Notes: generated from the letters alone by a model not told the origin. Positions 49,718 to 60,675 are shown, counted from the first letter of the stretch. The stretch: DNA of 64,000 nucleotides from Calditrichia bacterium (GCA_028284445.1 JANQRS010000069.1:1-64000), one strand, 5' to 3'. Numbers and translations: made by a program.

Positions 49718-52700
49718 ATGGTCGGCATCTATCGACCGCTTTTGCGGATTCGTACAATTCTCCTGGTTCTGATCTTCTCGACAGTCATGACCACCCTCCT
49801 TGCTCAAGGGCTTAAACCGCCGGCTGATCCGGAGGGCTTTGCCCAAATTACCGAGGTGGAAAAGTTTGGCTGGTCCGGCTTCATGTCAGATTCCATTCTT
49901 ATAACCCCAATCCTTCCCAATGTTACCCGGGAAGTGACCTTCGATAGCACATATCAATTTGTTACTATTGCTGAAAATCTTGGTGACGCATCATTTCGCC
50001 TGCCGATTGCCATGGACGTTGAGCATTACAAACGTCTGCGTCTGGAACGAGATCGGGAACGGCACTGGCGTAGAAGCGTGATTGATGCTTTCAAACAGCA
50101 AAACGAGCGTAATGCCGGCAGCGGTATCGAGCTGAATATCCCGTTGAAGATCAAGAATAAAGCATTTAAACGTATCTTTGGTGGTGATCGCGTTGGGCTG
50201 CGCGTGTCCGGTAACATTACTTTTGAATTAGCTGGCCGAACGGAAAGCCGTGAAGGATCTGCTGTGAGCGCCTTTGAATCGCGCAACAAGTTCTCCCCGA
50301 AGTTCAAGCAAACCCAGCAGTTCCGCGTCGAGGGCCGGGTAGGGGATAAGGTAACGGTTTCCGTGGATCAAAATAGTGAAGCCACCTTTGACTTCGAAAA
50401 CACGTTGAAATTGCAATACAAGGGCGATGAGGACGAAATCATCCAGAGTATTGAGGCCGGGAATGTGAACCTGGCTTTGCCGGCGACTCGCTATGTGTCC
50501 TCAAGTTCCAATCACCAGGGTTTGTTTGGTGTGAAAACCCAAATGCAGCTTGGTAATCTGAGCTTTACCGGTATTGCCAGTTTGGAACGCGGTGAGAATC
50601 AGACGCTCTCGATTTCCGGATCGTCCAGTGAAAATGTGTTTCGCATCGATGATTTCAACTATGTGCAAGACCGCTTCTTCTATGTGGATTCGATTTACAG
50701 GGACGAATTTGAAAATATCAACGTGCAGCAAATGCAGATTATTTCCGATCCGAATCGCTGGATCCTGCAGCTGGATGTTTGGAAGACGGTGGCCGGCAAT
50801 ATTTCTCGCGATGACACATTTGATGGGGTGGCAGTGCGCGATCCGGCTATGTTTCACGATGCCGAAGGGCTGCCAACGGCTGCCTTCCCTGAAAACGAAA
50901 TTCCCGGCCAGGTTGAAAAAGGACGATTCCAGCGCTTGACGCCGGAAGTAGATTATGTCTACGATTTCCAGCGCGGCTATTTTCAGCTCAAATCGAACCT
51001 GAACGATAACGAAATTCTGGCTGTTGCCTATCGATACGGGCCGGATAATACCAACTCTCAGGCGGTCGGTATGCCGTACCAGGCAATTGACTCGCTGATT
51101 GCCGGCGGAAATGACGACCCGACCGTCATCCTGCGCCTCGTTAAACCGAAATTTTCGGATCCTAGCTATGTTGGCCTCTGGGATATGAGCATGCGTAATG
51201 TTTATAATCTGCAGGGTGCAAATATACCTCGCGAAGGTTTTGACCTCCGCGTGCTCTATACGGTGACCGGCGAAGATCAGGATACCGACGTCAACAGCGG
51301 GCGTACATTCAACAATCTTATGGGGATTGACCGGGTTGATGAACAGGGAGCGGTGATCGAAGGGGGCGACAACAAAATTGACCTCGACAAAGGCTGGATT
51401 TTTAATTTGTCCGATGGCTACCTGGTATTCCCCAGCCGCCAGCCGTTTGATCCGCTGCCCAATGCTCCATTTACAATTCCAGACGATCGGCGGGTTGATA
51501 TCTACAATCTCGATGATCAAACCGAAGAACGTGCGCGCAGTAAATTCCAGCTGGAAGTAACCACTGCTTCCGCAACATCGAGCTTTAACCTGGGATTCAA
51601 CGTTTTAGAAGGCTCGGAAAAGGTTAAGCTAAACGGCCGTGAGCTGGTGAAGGACAAAGACTACGTCATCGATTACTTTAGTGGGCAGCTGGAAATTACC
51701 GCAGATGAAGCGCGACGAGCTGACGCCCAGGTTGATATCGAATACGAGCGCGGGGCGCTCTTTCAGCTGGACAAAAAGACCTTACTTGGCGGACGGCTCG
51801 ATTATGCTTTTAGCGATCGCAATTTTATTGGTCTAACTGCCCTGTTCTACAGCAAGTCAACCCTTGATCAACGTGTGCGTCTTGGTCAGGAACCGATTCG
51901 CAACTTTGTTTGGGATATCAATACCTCATTAACTTTCAATCCGAATATCCTTTCTACCGTTATTGATAAGCTGCCAATTGTGGAGACCTCAGCTGAATCG
52001 CAGTTGAAGATCGAAGCGGAATATGCCCAGGTGAATCCAAACCCCAACACATTTAATGAAGAGCAGTTGGGCGACAACGACGGGGTTGCCTACATCGACG
52101 ATTTTGAAGGCAGCAAGCGCTTTACGTCATTAGGGATTCGTCGGGAAATCTGGACCCGGGCCTCGGTACCGGAAGTCTTCAGTCTGCTTAATTCGCCCGG
52201 TTTGGGCCATCAGGCGCCGGGACTGACGGATCCTTCCGGACGCGAGGCATACATCAAGGCGATGGATCGCAATCGCGTTGAGTTTGATTGGTATAATCCC
52301 TTTCGCCAAATCCAGATTACCAGTATTTGGCCGGATCGCGACGTAAATGCCCGCTCCGGGACCACGACGGATATTTTGGTATTCCAATGGCAAAACAATG
52401 GCCTGGCACCCGTTGACAGCGCCTGGGCCGGGGTGATGCGAAGCACCGCCACATTTTCTGACCAGAAAAAGACAAAGTTTATTGAGCTTTGGGTCCGTGG
52501 AACGACTGGCCAGGTCAATATTGATATCGGCCGGATAAGTGAAGATCAGTACGTACAGGGTACTTTTCCTGATTTTGATGACGGAACCAGCCCGGTGCCT
52601 TCATACAATAATCTCAACACCGAAGATCGCAACTTTAATGGGCTCCTGGATCTCGATCTTGGCGAAGACACCGGTATTGACGGCGTGGCCGGTGTAGATG

Positions 52701-55700
52701 GTCAGGGCGTTGAAAATGATGCCGGTAATGATGACTGGGCAGCGCCGAATCCGGACATTTTCTCGTTTGAGAATTATAGCCGGATCAATGGAACAGAAGG
52801 TAACTCGAATGCGCAGACTGCCCGCTATCCGGATACGGAAGACCTTGATGGTGACAATGGCTTAAATATCTTCAATGACTATTTTACCTATAGTTTTGAT
52901 CTGAGCCTCGGACGTGACGATCCGTTTTGGGCTGATTTTACGGAAAATGATACCGCGGCAACCGGATGGAATCTTTACCGGATTCCGATTACGGAATTCA
53001 CCAATAAAGTTGGGAATCCGGATACCACTTTCAATCAGATCCAATTTGCGCGTATCTGGGTGAACAATATCCCGCAGAGCGAGAACTATTCGGCGATAGA
53101 AATCGCTACATTTGATTTTGTTGGAAACGAATGGGAAGAAGAAGGCTTTGCTCGCACCGAATCGGATCTGCCGTTTCTCGACGAGAGCAAGTTTGGGATA
53201 ACCGTCCTGAATACAGAAGAGAATGCTGAATATAGCAGTCCTCCTGGGGTTGAAGGCATTCGGGATCGGATTACCCAGGTATTATCGAAGGAACAGTCAC
53301 TTGCCTTGCAAATTAATGAGTTGCCTGCCGGCAGCCGGGTAGAAGCACGCAAGCAGCTTCGTGAAACCGTCAATTTGCTCAACTATAAGCGCCTGAAGAT
53401 GTTCGTGCATGGGGATGAGCGCCTGGTAGATGAAGATTCCCTGATTTTCTTCGTGCGCTTTGGGGCCGTTGACAATTCCTATTATGAATATCGGCAGCCG
53501 GTATATCGAGGATGGGATACGGATCGCAACAATATTGAGCTGGACTTTAACGAGCTTGCTGCAACGAAGGAATTCCCCAGGTATAACGACTTTACGCAGC
53601 TCCAGGATACCTTGAGGGGGCAGCCGGTATTTTCCCGTCGAGATCCGGCGTTCCCGGAGAAAGAATTCATTGTTGTTGGGAATCCCGGTTTGCACAATAT
53701 CAAATACTTCATTGTCGGTGCGCTGAATGGCCGTGATGAAAATGACATCCGCGGATTTCCAACCCTTAGCAACGTTCAAATCTGGATCGACGAAATGCGC
53801 GTTACCGGCGTGGAGCGTCAAAGTGGAACGGCCATGCGTTTTTCGGCAGACCTGGCTCTGGCTGATGTGGCCAACTTCAGAGCGGAATGGGAATTGGTGG
53901 ATGATGATTTCCGCAGGGCGGAACAGCAGTATGCCAGCACCACCGGTAAAGATCAAACCAAGCAGAATCAGCTGTTTACTGCAAATTTGAAACTTCATAA
54001 GTTTCTTCCGGAAAGTTGGGCAATGGACATTCCTATTTCGGCGAAGTTCTCTCGGAATACCAGCGTGCCCAAATACTTCTACAACAGTGATCAGCGCACT
54101 GGCTACGGCTTTGATAATGTGACCGATCGTTTTAAGACCTTTTTGGGCGGTGGATCGATTCCCGATACGCTGGACGAGCAGATCACTTTCACTGAATCGC
54201 GCTCAATCGGTGGTACCCTAAAGCGTAAAGATAAGGCAAAAGATCCCTGGTATCTACGTTTTACCCTCAATCAATTGGTTGTCGACGTGGATTATTCGGA
54301 CAAGGATGGCCAAAGTCCCACACAACTGCTGGATTTTAGTCAGACGGTCAGCGGACGCCTGAGCTATAAGATCCCCTTTGGTAGACCCAAAGGCTTTCAA
54401 CCGCTTGGCTGGCTGGGAGATGCAAAACTTTTGAAGTTCATTACCGGTTACAAATTCTACTACCTGCCGAGCAATGCCAGTATGAACATGACCCTAAACG
54501 ATACCTATCGAGAACAGCAAAACCGACTCGCGCCTGATCCCACTGTAACTGTCAACGTAAAAACCAGCCGTCGCTTCGCCCTTGATTATAAAATGACTGA
54601 CAATCTCAGCTTCAAAATCAACCGGGATTATCAAAGTGATCCACGGCTCTCCAGTACGGCTGGCACTGCAGACGCCGACTCAGTTGCTTATATTGCGGAC
54701 GAGGACGTTCGCGCCAGCAATGTGATCAACAATATCTTCTCAAACTTTAATTTTGGTAAGGACAAGCAGATAAATCAGCGCTTTTCTGCTGCTTTTACAC
54801 CCAAACTGTGGACCTGGTTGAAGAGCAGCGCCAATTATAGCAGCGATTTTGCTTATTCATTGCAGAATCCTGCTATCGATAGTCGCATATCCAGTCAAAA
54901 TGTGAATCGATCGGTGAATTTTGATTTTAAGCCATCGACGCTGGTCCGCAAAATCTATACGCCCAAAAAGCAGGGCAATCGGCGCAATGTAGCTCCGGCG
55001 CGGGGCCGTCGCGGCCGTCGCTCCACGACCGACGACAAAAAAGAAGACGAAAAGAAGGAAGAGGATGCTGAGAAGAAAAAAGAAGGCGGCCCGAGCATTC
55101 CTAATCCGGCGATGCTGATCTGGCACGCGTTTGACAAAATCAAGACCTTCCGGGTAGATGTGCGACAACAGGAAAATTATAGTGCAACCAACGTATCCGA
55201 ATTCCCTGATTGGCGCTATCAATTTGGACTTGAGCGTGCATTACCGTTGGAATCGCGGCTTGATAGTACCTTCAACAAGGTTGTGCAACCACCCAGTCAG
55301 AAAAAGACCCTCACCATAGATGGCCGCTTACAGGTCGATTTAGTGAAAAACCTGACCTCAAACTTCAATTTCAATAAACAGACCACAGACAACGATGTGA
55401 ATGCCAATCGCACCGTGCTTGAATCGAATACTATCTTCTTCACCGGTCTCAACCCCGGCGGAACAGATGAAAATGGCGATGATGTGGAGCAAACCTGGTG
55501 GAAGTTTGTGCCCAATTGGACGCTTAGCTTGAGCGGGGTCGAAAAACTGCCGATCTTCAAGGAATTTACAAAGAGCGCTACAATCGAACACTCGCGAACC
55601 GGCAAGTTCTCAAAGAGTTTCCGGCGTGAGGTTGATGGAACGGAAGCTGTTGACAGTCGAAGCTATTCGATAAATTACGAACCATTAATTGGACTCAACT

Positions 55701-56125
55701 TTTCGACCCGCTGGGGTGTCAGCGGTAGCGTTCGCAGCAATCGAACTGTGGTTGTCAATTACCGTACTGCCGGTGTGAGTACGCAGGAGCAGTCCGGACT
55801 CAATATCAATGCCTCTTACTCGGTAACCAAAGGTTTCCGCTTGCCGCTGCCTTTCCTGAACAAGAAGACCCTGAAGAATGAAATACAGTTTGGGATGTCT
55901 TTTCAAAAGACCGACAGCAAGGATCAATCGCGGGCGATTACCGAAACTGAACTGGAAGAAAAGAACGTCGTAAATAGCTGGAAGCTGAGACCATCAATTT
56001 CCTACCGGTTTAGCCAGAAGGTTAACGGAACGGCGTTCTACGAGCAAAGTTCCTCATTTACAAAATTAACCGGTAAAGTAACTTACCGTGAATTTGGTAT
56101 CAACGTCAACATTGCCATTCGCTAA
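49718..56125 (+). CDS. sprA: Outer-membrane translocon protein SprA (type IX secretion)
   Basis: A 2135-residue outer-membrane protein, the largest gene here. A signal peptide ending near TTLLAQG is followed by long beta-rich regions with SprA-type repeats: for example GDRVGLRVSGNITFELAGRTE, YKGDEDEIIQSIEAGNVNL, YAQVNPNPNT and VAYIDDFEGSKR. In Bacteroidetes, SprA forms a 36-stranded barrel and is the T9SS translocon. Length (about 2100-2400) and segment order agree. A Lys/Arg/Glu-rich stretch near residues 1745-1795 is probably a loop. ATG 49718 gives a proper signal peptide; the TTG at 49685 is the alternative. Directly after it comes prmA with a TAATG overlap; two PorV-like genes follow, fitting the known SprA-PorV partnership. 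Confidence 0.9.
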   Translation: MVGIYRPLLRIRTILLVLIFSTVMTTLLAQGLKPPADPEGFAQITEVEKFGWSGFMSDSILITPILPNVTREVTFDSTYQFVTIAENLGDASFRLPIAMDVEHYKRLRLERDRERHWRRSVIDAFKQQNERNAGSGIELNIPLKIKNKAFKRIFGGDRVGLRVSGNITFELAGRTESREGSAVSAFESRNKFSPKFKQTQQFRVEGRVGDKVTVSVDQNSEATFDFENTLKLQYKGDEDEIIQSIEAGNVNLALPATRYVSSSSNHQGLFGVKTQMQLGNLSFTGIASLERGENQTLSISGSSSENVFRIDDFNYVQDRFFYVDSIYRDEFENINVQQMQIISDPNRWILQLDVWKTVAGNISRDDTFDGVAVRDPAMFHDAEGLPTAAFPENEIPGQVEKGRFQRLTPEVDYVYDFQRGYFQLKSNLNDNEILAVAYRYGPDNTNSQAVGMPYQAIDSLIAGGNDDPTVILRLVKPKFSDPSYVGLWDMSMRNVYNLQGANIPREGFDLRVLYTVTGEDQDTDVNSGRTFNNLMGIDRVDEQGAVIEGGDNKIDLDKGWIFNLSDGYLVFPSRQPFDPLPNAPFTIPDDRRVDIYNLDDQTEERARSKFQLEVTTASATSSFNLGFNVLEGSEKVKLNGRELVKDKDYVIDYFSGQLEITADEARRADAQVDIEYERGALFQLDKKTLLGGRLDYAFSDRNFIGLTALFYSKSTLDQRVRLGQEPIRNFVWDINTSLTFNPNILSTVIDKLPIVETSAESQLKIEAEYAQVNPNPNTFNEEQLGDNDGVAYIDDFEGSKRFTSLGIRREIWTRASVPEVFSLLNSPGLGHQAPGLTDPSGREAYIKAMDRNRVEFDWYNPFRQIQITSIWPDRDVNARSGTTTDILVFQWQNNGLAPVDSAWAGVMRSTATFSDQKKTKFIELWVRGTTGQVNIDIGRISEDQYVQGTFPDFDDGTSPVPSYNNLNTEDRNFNGLLDLDLGEDTGIDGVAGVDGQGVENDAGNDDWAAPNPDIFSFENYSRINGTEGNSNAQTARYPDTEDLDGDNGLNIFNDYFTYSFDLSLGRDDPFWADFTENDTAATGWNLYRIPITEFTNKVGNPDTTFNQIQFARIWVNNIPQSENYSAIEIATFDFVGNEWEEEGFARTESDLPFLDESKFGITVLNTEENAEYSSPPGVEGIRDRITQVLSKEQSLALQINELPAGSRVEARKQLRETVNLLNYKRLKMFVHGDERLVDEDSLIFFVRFGAVDNSYYEYRQPVYRGWDTDRNNIELDFNELAATKEFPRYNDFTQLQDTLRGQPVFSRRDPAFPEKEFIVVGNPGLHNIKYFIVGALNGRDENDIRGFPTLSNVQIWIDEMRVTGVERQSGTAMRFSADLALADVANFRAEWELVDDDFRRAEQQYASTTGKDQTKQNQLFTANLKLHKFLPESWAMDIPISAKFSRNTSVPKYFYNSDQRTGYGFDNVTDRFKTFLGGGSIPDTLDEQITFTESRSIGGTLKRKDKAKDPWYLRFTLNQLVVDVDYSDKDGQSPTQLLDFSQTVSGRLSYKIPFGRPKGFQPLGWLGDAKLLKFITGYKFYYLPSNASMNMTLNDTYREQQNRLAPDPTVTVNVKTSRRFALDYKMTDNLSFKINRDYQSDPRLSSTAGTADADSVAYIADEDVRASNVINNIFSNFNFGKDKQINQRFSAAFTPKLWTWLKSSANYSSDFAYSLQNPAIDSRISSQNVNRSVNFDFKPSTLVRKIYTPKKQGNRRNVAPARGRRGRRSTTDDKKEDEKKEEDAEKKKEGGPSIPNPAMLIWHAFDKIKTFRVDVRQQENYSATNVSEFPDWRYQFGLERALPLESRLDSTFNKVVQPPSQKKTLTIDGRLQVDLVKNLTSNFNFNKQTTDNDVNANRTVLESNTIFFTGLNPGGTDENGDDVEQTWWKFVPNWTLSLSGVEKLPIFKEFTKSATIEHSRTGKFSKSFRREVDGTEAVDSRSYSINYEPLIGLNFSTRWGVSGSVRSNRTVVVNYRTAGVSTQEQSGLNINASYSVTKGFRLPLPFLNKKTLKNEIQFGMSFQKTDSKDQSRAITETELEEKNVVNSWKLRPSISYRFSQKVNGTAFYEQSSSFTKLTGKVTYREFGINVNIAIR

Positions 56126-57006
56126 TGACAACAGCAAAAGAATATATCGAAGTAACCATCCCACTCGCCGGATTTGATACGGATGTGCTCTCCGGGAAGG
56201 TCCATATGGCCGGCTGTCTGGGAATTCTCGAGGTGGATGACCACAACTGGACGATTTATTTGCCGGGTGAATGGCAAGAAGCACAAATTGGGACCTTGCT
56301 TACAGATTTGCGTTTGCTCAATGCCGACTTTGATTACGAAAAAGTACAAGTCGCCAGGGAACCATTCCAGGACTGGAATACCGAGTGGCGAAAGCATTTT
56401 GAGCCCTTTGAAGTGGTTCCGGGACTTTGGATACGGCCCCCCTGGAAAGCGATGGCATTGGACGAGGGAGGCGCTGAAATTGTTATCGAACCACAAATGG
56501 CCTTTGGCACCGGCCATCATGAGACCACGCGGCTGATGATGCAGGGCATGCATGAGCTGGATTTGCATGGTAAGTCGCTGCTCGATTTAGGGACCGGCTC
56601 CGGTATCCTGGCTATTTATGCACAAATGCTGGGGGCCGGAAAAATCGTCGGTGTGGATCACGATCCTGATGCAATCGATAATGCGAAGCATAATTTGACC
56701 CTCAATGATGTCACTTCGATCGAATACGCAATTGCCGATGTCAAAGGTCAATCAATAGAACGATTTGATGTGGTACTGGCCAATATTAACCTGCGGGTAT
56801 TATTGGATCTTGTCACGGATTTTCGTAAGATGCTGATGCCAAACGGGCGTTTGCTGATCTCCGGCATTCTGGAGACAGATATACCGCGAATCCGAGCCGC
56901 ATTTGAGGCTGCCGGCCTGCAATTGGAAAGACAGGACATTCTCGGGGAATGGGCTTCCATGCTCTGGACCCTTAATGGCGGAAATGGCCAGGGAGAAACG
57001 TCATGA
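56125..57006 (+). CDS. prmA: Ribosomal protein L11 methyltransferase
   Basis: A 293-residue SAM-dependent methyltransferase. SAM motif I is LLDLGTGSGILAIYA, preceded by the PrmA-specific EPQMAFGTGHHETTRLMM and followed by NINLRVLL, the substrate/catalytic NPPY-like motif region. PrmA trimethylates ribosomal protein L11. The start overlaps the sprA stop by one base (TAATG) and its stop overlaps the next gene (ATGA), so it lies inside a surface-protein operon. Confidence 0.9.
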   Translation: MTTAKEYIEVTIPLAGFDTDVLSGKVHMAGCLGILEVDDHNWTIYLPGEWQEAQIGTLLTDLRLLNADFDYEKVQVAREPFQDWNTEWRKHFEPFEVVPGLWIRPPWKAMALDEGGAEIVIEPQMAFGTGHHETTRLMMQGMHELDLHGKSLLDLGTGSGILAIYAQMLGAGKIVGVDHDPDAIDNAKHNLTLNDVTSIEYAIADVKGQSIERFDVVLANINLRVLLDLVTDFRKMLMPNGRLLISGILETDIPRIRAAFEAAGLQLERQDILGEWASMLWTLNGGNGQGETS

Positions 57007-58133
57007 TAAATCATTTGCTACGATTATGCCTGCTTGCGATGCTCTTAATCGCCTGCGAGGAGACAATCGTTCCTCCGGAAACCGCGGATCCCTTTGCCTA
57101 TGAGATCCTCCGGAGTCCTTCTCAACTGAATATTAAAAATCCCACGCTTTATGAGCTGCGGGTTCGAACAAGCCATCCGGCTGGTCCAGCAGGTGTAGAA
57201 TCAGTCATTATGGAGTTTTTTGGGGCCGATCAGGTTACGTTGCTTCAATCCATCGAATTGTTGGATGACGGCGAAGGTAATGGTAGCGGTAGCCGCGACG
57301 TGGTGGCGAGAGACGGTGTGTTCAGCAACATCGTATTGTCCGATTCCAATGTGTTTGAAGAGGGCGATATTTTCTGGCAGGTGACCGTTGATGGCGGGAG
57401 TGAAGGCCAAATTCAGGGGGTGCCGTTCCGAATACGTGCACTATTCAACTCTGCACCTGAGATTCTCTCTTTCACCATCCCTGATACACTTTTTTCCGGA
57501 GAAGGCACCACAATAAGTGCACAAATTCAGGATACAGATGGGACGGATAACCTTGCAGGAGTGAGTTTCAGTGTGCTCCGGGATGAGGTCCCGCTCAAGG
57601 GCTTCAACCTCTTGCAAACAGCAATAATCGATTCTATTACAGCTGAATATCAGTTGCCGCTGGATAGTAGCTTTGCAGCCGGCCTAAAAGGGGACTATGA
57701 AGCAGTGCTATTTGCAAGTGACATACCTGGCACTTCTGAAAATGTATCCGAGCTAAATTTGTTTATTGAAAATGAGCCGCCTGTCATCAAGGCAATAGGA
57801 TTACGCAACAGTTTGCAGTTACCTAGTGTTGGTAGCGACACTCTCCACGTAAAATGCCGGATCGACGATGAGCAGGGGTTACTAGACGTGGCCGATGTTA
57901 CATTCACTGTGACATTAATCGGCGGGAATACCAGTGACCCGATTGCCATGTTTGACGATGGTAATTCATCGATCAGCGACAATGGTGACCTACGTGCTGC
58001 TGATGGTCAGTATTCACAGGTCGTTTCAATTGCGGCCACCAATCAGGCAGGCCCATATGTTTTTGAATTTTCAGCAACCGATAAAGCCGGGAATACGGCG
58101 GCCACGGTGAATGACACCCTGGTGGTTAATTAA
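57003..58133 (+). CDS. Lipoprotein with Ig-like beta-sandwich regions
   Basis: A 376-residue protein. The N-terminus is a lipoprotein signal (LLIAC, Cys18). The rest is beta-rich with repeated segments, such as LLDDGEGNGSGSRDVVARDGVFSNIVL and MFDDGNSSISDNGDLRAADGQYSQVV. These DDG...D.G.D..A.DG.YS patterns recur at about residues 81-110 and 318-345 and resemble Ig-like or choice-of-anchor domains. It starts within prmA's stop codon (ATGA), so it belongs to the sprA operon. Its role is unknown. Confidence 0.7.
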   Translation: MINHLLRLCLLAMLLIACEETIVPPETADPFAYEILRSPSQLNIKNPTLYELRVRTSHPAGPAGVESVIMEFFGADQVTLLQSIELLDDGEGNGSGSRDVVARDGVFSNIVLSDSNVFEEGDIFWQVTVDGGSEGQIQGVPFRIRALFNSAPEILSFTIPDTLFSGEGTTISAQIQDTDGTDNLAGVSFSVLRDEVPLKGFNLLQTAIIDSITAEYQLPLDSSFAAGLKGDYEAVLFASDIPGTSENVSELNLFIENEPPVIKAIGLRNSLQLPSVGSDTLHVKCRIDDEQGLLDVADVTFTVTLIGGNTSDPIAMFDDGNSSISDNGDLRAADGQYSQVVSIAATNQAGPYVFEFSATDKAGNTAATVNDTLVVN

Positions 58134-58164
58134 CAATTTTCCATCGCTAAACAAAAGGTTGTCC

Positions 58165-59664
58165 ATGATATTTCAGCCATCAATTAAACTTTTGTGCTTG
58201 CTCATTCTTAGCCATGCGTTTGTCTTTGGGCAGGTGGCGATGAATTATAAATTGACTAGTGGAACGGAACAGGATCGTAGCGGCTTGGTTGGCAACGGCA
58301 TCACGGATATGATGTCGTTTAATAATGTTGTTTATGCCGGTACCGGTTTTGGGTTGAGTATAACCGAAAACAACGGTGCAACCTGGCAGAATTATACGCC
58401 TGATGATTATGGTGGCAAAGGCGGCGTATCTGCAATGACCATCGGTGAAGACGGTACTTTATGGATTGCCACTGCATTTGACTCAACTGTTGAAGAAGGC
58501 CAGTCACTCTCTGTTGGCGGCGGGCTGCGCTATTTGGAAGAGGGCAGCAGCGAATGGGGATTTATTCCACAACCGATAGATGCCCGCAGCGATACCATGG
58601 GCGGCATGTCGCCGACCACCACAACGGTGCAAAATGTGACCTTTGATATTGCTGTCAGGAATAGCGATGAGCTGTGGATTAGCAGCTTTGGCGGTGGTGT
58701 GCGCCGCTCGCTGGATCGCGGCTTAACCTGGGAAGTGATTACCACTGATGGCCAACCCTTCAGCAGTCTGAACTTCCTGAATCATCGCGGATTTGCCGCA
58801 CTGACGGAACCGGACGGCACGATTTGGATCGGCACTGTCGGCGGTATTAGCCGTTCTATCGATGGTGGTGTAACCTGGGAACGCTTTACCCCGACCAATC
58901 AAAATCAACCGATATCCGGTAGCTGGGTTATCGGGCTTTTTCATAATCCCTACGATGGCAGCGTTTGGGCCACAACCCTTCGCGCAACCGAGCAAAGTGA
59001 ATTTAATGGTATCAGCCGCACCAAAAATGACGGTGGCGGATGGGATATCTTTCTCGCCGATGAGCTTGAAGACGGCACGTTCCCTCGCTATGTAGCCTTT
59101 TATGATTCTGCCATTTATGTGGCAACCGAAAAAGGTGTTTACAAGTCGATTGACGACGGAGACAATTGGTTCAAACTGCCGATTATTCGTGATACCGTGA
59201 CCGGCGAAGGCTTGTTCACTTCGACATTTTATTCGGTGGCCACAACTGACGCTACTTTACCTCAGCATCGCCTGTGGGTCGGCTCGCTCGACGGCCTTGC
59301 ATCAACTACGAATAGTGGTTTCGACTGGACGGTGTTTCGTTCCTTCCGAAGCACATTGGGTGATAACAGCGACCCGCGCGTCTATGCATACCCGAATCCA
59401 TTTTCTCCACAGCATAGTGATCGCATATGTCGCTTCCAATTTGACATCCCAGGTAGCAGCAGCGTCAGCATTGATATCTTTAATTTTGCCATGGAGCGCG
59501 TTATATCGCTCCGTGAGAGTTTTACCTCCTCCGGTCCCGCTGATCGTTCGATAACCTGGGATGCCACTGATAGCAATGGCAGAAGAGTCGACAATGGCGT
59601 ATACCATTTTCGTGCAGAAGTTGGTGATGAAGTCACCTGGGGAAAAATCGTTGTTATCAACTAG
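58165..59664 (+). CDS. Secreted beta-propeller protein with a C-terminal FlgD-like/T9SS sorting tail
   Basis: A 499-residue exported protein. After a signal peptide (to about VFGQ) come propeller-like blades, each with GxTWxxYTPDD or GxTWERFTPTN type ends and LWIATAF, LWISSFGG, IWIGTVGG strands, as in two-component regulator propellers and BNR repeats. The last about 90 residues begin with YPNPFSPQHSD and end with GVYHFRAEVGDEVTWGKIVVIN, the pattern of the T9SS type A/FlgD-like tail, which targets proteins to SprA-dependent secretion. ATG 58165 gives a clean signal peptide. It lies directly downstream of sprA-linked genes. Confidence 0.8.
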   Translation: MIFQPSIKLLCLLILSHAFVFGQVAMNYKLTSGTEQDRSGLVGNGITDMMSFNNVVYAGTGFGLSITENNGATWQNYTPDDYGGKGGVSAMTIGEDGTLWIATAFDSTVEEGQSLSVGGGLRYLEEGSSEWGFIPQPIDARSDTMGGMSPTTTTVQNVTFDIAVRNSDELWISSFGGGVRRSLDRGLTWEVITTDGQPFSSLNFLNHRGFAALTEPDGTIWIGTVGGISRSIDGGVTWERFTPTNQNQPISGSWVIGLFHNPYDGSVWATTLRATEQSEFNGISRTKNDGGGWDIFLADELEDGTFPRYVAFYDSAIYVATEKGVYKSIDDGDNWFKLPIIRDTVTGEGLFTSTFYSVATTDATLPQHRLWVGSLDGLASTTNSGFDWTVFRSFRSTLGDNSDPRVYAYPNPFSPQHSDRICRFQFDIPGSSSVSIDIFNFAMERVISLRESFTSSGPADRSITWDATDSNGRRVDNGVYHFRAEVGDEVTWGKIVVIN

Positions 59665-59675
59665 AGGGCATGTTC

Positions 59676-60656
59676 ATGAATAAGGTTTTTTGGGCCGTGC
59701 TGATAACTGCCCTGCTGGTAGCCGGTGGTCCCCTGATTGCTCAGAATAGCGGGGGATTTTCAGGGTCCTTTCTACGTCTCGGGCTGGGGGCTCGGGCACT
59801 GGGAATGGGACAAGCGCAAGTTGCTGCTGCCGATGACGGCTACGGCCTCTTTTATAATCCCGCAGCACTGCCAAATGTAGAGAGACGCCGCTTTTCAGCA
59901 TCTTATAATCATATGTCGCTGGATCGCCAGTTCAATTATATTGGTATTGCCGTGCCGCTGCCACCCTTGGCAGGGGCATCTATTGGCTGGATAAACAGCG
60001 GTGTAAATGATATTCGCGCCTACGATAGCAATGGACAGGATATCGGAGAAATTGGCCATGGTCTCAATGCCTTCTATTTCTCATTCGGCGTTAAGCCAAT
60101 TGCCCTTGCGCAGGCAGATAACCAATTGACCGGGTTGCCCTCGGATTTTCTGAATATTGGCCTAACCGTAAAATTTCTCAGTGAAAATGTTACTGATGAG
60201 GATGATTTTGATTATTCCGGTAGCGGGCTGGGATTAGACCTCGGTGTACTGTTGAAGCCACATGCAAACATCTCTATCGGGTATCAGGTGAAGGATATCA
60301 ATGCCAGCCTGGAGTCCAACACCAGCGATATTTTTGATCGCGGCGTTACCCTGGACAACAAGTTTCCGATTTCCCAGCGCGTTGGTGTCTTTTATCAAAC
60401 CCCGTGGGAGTGGGCTCGTGTTGCCTACGACTTTGAATGGAATGATGCCGGGCGAGAAGAACAGCATTTTGGTGTCGAGCTGCTTTCGGATATTGCCATT
60501 GGCCGCCTGGGCTGGGATGATGACCGCTTCACCCTTGGCGGTGGGTTATCGTTCAAAGCTTATAAAAAGTCGAACATGATCCTTGATTATGCTTTCCTGA
60601 ACAGTGTTGAAGATGAAGGGATCAGTCACGTGTTTTCATGGCAGTTTTTGTTTTAG
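59676..60656 (+). CDS. PorV/PorQ family outer-membrane protein
   Basis: A 326-residue beta-barrel protein with a signal peptide (to about IAQN). SFLRLGLGARALGMGQAQVAAADDGYGLFYNPAALP is the PorV-family N-terminal region, in which a GMGxA turn is typical, and it ends in an aromatic residue (WQFLF), as barrels do. PorV helps T9SS cargo reach the cell surface. ATG 59676 is chosen because AGAGGG is 7 nt before it, better than for ATG 59670. Confidence 0.8.
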   Translation: MNKVFWAVLITALLVAGGPLIAQNSGGFSGSFLRLGLGARALGMGQAQVAAADDGYGLFYNPAALPNVERRRFSASYNHMSLDRQFNYIGIAVPLPPLAGASIGWINSGVNDIRAYDSNGQDIGEIGHGLNAFYFSFGVKPIALAQADNQLTGLPSDFLNIGLTVKFLSENVTDEDDFDYSGSGLGLDLGVLLKPHANISIGYQVKDINASLESNTSDIFDRGVTLDNKFPISQRVGVFYQTPWEWARVAYDFEWNDAGREEQHFGVELLSDIAIGRLGWDDDRFTLGGGLSFKAYKKSNMILDYAFLNSVEDEGISHVFSWQFLF

Positions 60657-60675
60657 TAACTGAAGTAACTTTTCG

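Noticed and set aside
50501..51520. 339-codon antisense frame inside sprA
   Set aside because: Long only because of codon bias in the opposite strand; no domain and sprA is certain.
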